Assembly: GCA_021820165.1 (NCBI GenBank)
Contig: JAKADW010000118.1
Location: forward strand, 1-6,708
DNA: 6,708 nt
Origin: Bacillota bacterium
Lineage (GTDB): Bacteria; Bacillota_E; Sulfobacillia; Sulfobacillales; Sulfobacillaceae
Reading direction: 5' to 3'
Shown here: positions 6,319 through 6,708 of the stretch, piece after piece
Position numbering within the stretch: the first letter of the stretch is position 1
How the letters are laid out: each line of letters opens with the position of its first letter
The notes under the pieces: model-generated
Seen by the model: the letters and a program-made list of their open reading frames with translations, nothing else
Database searches by the model: none
Told to the model about the DNA's origin: nothing
Program-made: the position numbers and the translations under genes

Positions 6319-6660
6319 ATGAAACGTGTAACCTTGAGGACATCTGACGGCACGCTTTTAGGTGAGGATATTCATATTGCGGATAACCCTTGGCGACGAT
6401 TCATCGGGCTCATGGCGACCCAAGACTTGTCCCTGGGGTCGGGCCTCATTTTCCCACGCACCAACGCTGTGCATGGGTTTTTCATGCGCTATCCCATCCG
6501 TTTGGTCTATTTAGATCGCAAGAAGATTGTCGTGCGGGTCGCGGTGCTTACCCCTTGGCATTTAGGTCCCTGGGTTCCTAAGGCTTTTTATGTGGTGGAG
6601 TTGCCCATGGCCGTACCCGGGGAATATCTCAAGCTAGGTGCGGAGTGGCGCTGGTCTTAG
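6319..6660 (+). CDS. DUF192 family protein at the end of the Tad gene cluster
   Basis: A 113-residue protein matching the DUF192 (UPF0127) pattern: RRFIGLM (26-32) corresponds to the family's 'R..GLM', GSGLIFPRTNAVHGFFMRYP (40-59) to 'g.GmlF......fwMkn', IRLVYLDRKKIVV (60-72) to 'i.LDviFiD..g.Vv', and AFYVVELP (89-96) to '..vlElp.G'. It covers essentially the whole domain. The biochemical function of the family is not established. Many homologues carry a signal peptide or lipobox; this one has neither, so it is probably cytoplasmic. It lies 16 bases behind tadC with its own GGAGG, so cotranscription with the pilus genes is likely and a supporting role in pilus function is possible, but this rests on position only. 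Usual family residues such as the Gly after ELP are replaced here (ELPMAVPGEY). Family call is fairly sure; role unknown. Confidence 0.82.
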   Translation: MKRVTLRTSDGTLLGEDIHIADNPWRRFIGLMATQDLSLGSGLIFPRTNAVHGFFMRYPIRLVYLDRKKIVVRVAVLTPWHLGPWVPKAFYVVELPMAVPGEYLKLGAEWRWS

Positions 6661-6708
6661 GAGAGGGCATGCTTACGCCATAGGCGCCAAAGCCGGGTAC
6701 CGTCGTTC
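6661..6708. other. Right-edge sequence without a supportable gene
   Basis: The 48 bases after the DUF192 stop contain one ATG (6669) followed by a stop after four codons. No ribosome site, tRNA or terminator is visible. On the minus strand a frame is open from the edge to a TAA at 6657-6659, which could be the tail of a convergent gene but is too short to call. Confidence 0.35.

Noticed and set aside
6657..6708. Minus-strand frame open from the right edge to a TAA at 6657-6659, with C-terminus reading LWRLWRKHALS
   Set aside because: Sixteen codons are too few to distinguish a convergent gene tail from chance; sequence to the right would decide.
1..6708. CRISPR array, tRNA or rRNA gene, insertion sequence or phage attachment site
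   Set aside because: I saw no regularly spaced repeats, cloverleaf, transposase-like frame or flanking inverted repeats; the window is continuous Tad-locus coding sequence.

Overview
The window is the core of a Tad (tight adherence) / Flp type IVc pilus locus. All recognisable genes lie on the + strand and are closely packed. In order: the C-terminal part of a TadG/TadE-like Tad-domain minor pilin (cut by the left edge), a Flp-type major prepilin, CpaB/RcpC, CpaE/TadZ, CpaF/TadA, TadB, TadC and a small DUF192 protein. The last 48 bases contain no supportable gene.

The source is probably a moderately GC-rich monoderm bacterium. Most genes have strong GGAGG-type ribosome sites. CpaB is followed directly by CpaE, with no secretin (CpaC/RcpA) or RcpB gene between them as seen in many Gram-negative tad operons. 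The style fits a deep-branching Firmicute of the Sulfobacillus/Thermaerobacter kind, but this is an inference from gene order and sequence character, not a database match.

Layout: 1-680 is the end of the Tad-domain protein. 681-852 is a 172-base gap with A-tracts and no convincing consensus promoter; it probably holds the leader of the pilin transcript. 853-1071 encodes a 72-residue prepilin with a G|QALVEY processing site and a 45-residue mature pilin. A strong stem-loop (1088-1126) lies between the pilin gene and cpaB. From 1145 to 6660 six genes follow with gaps of 1 to 28 bases, which suggests a single transcription unit.

How the parts work together: Flp pilin is cleaved by a prepilin peptidase (TadV-type, not in this window) and assembled at the membrane platform formed by TadB and TadC. 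The hexameric ATPase CpaF/TadA powers assembly. CpaE/TadZ, a MinD-like ATPase, probably places the machine in the cell. CpaB/RcpC is a membrane-anchored extracytoplasmic assembly protein, and the TadG-like protein is probably a minor pilin or tip component. The stem-loop could let the abundant pilin be expressed above the machinery genes. The DUF192 gene at the end has no established role in pilus assembly and is the least explained member.

No unprecedented system is evident. The points most worth checking are the DUF192 gene, the stem-loop behind flp, the long pilin leader, and the secretin-free architecture.
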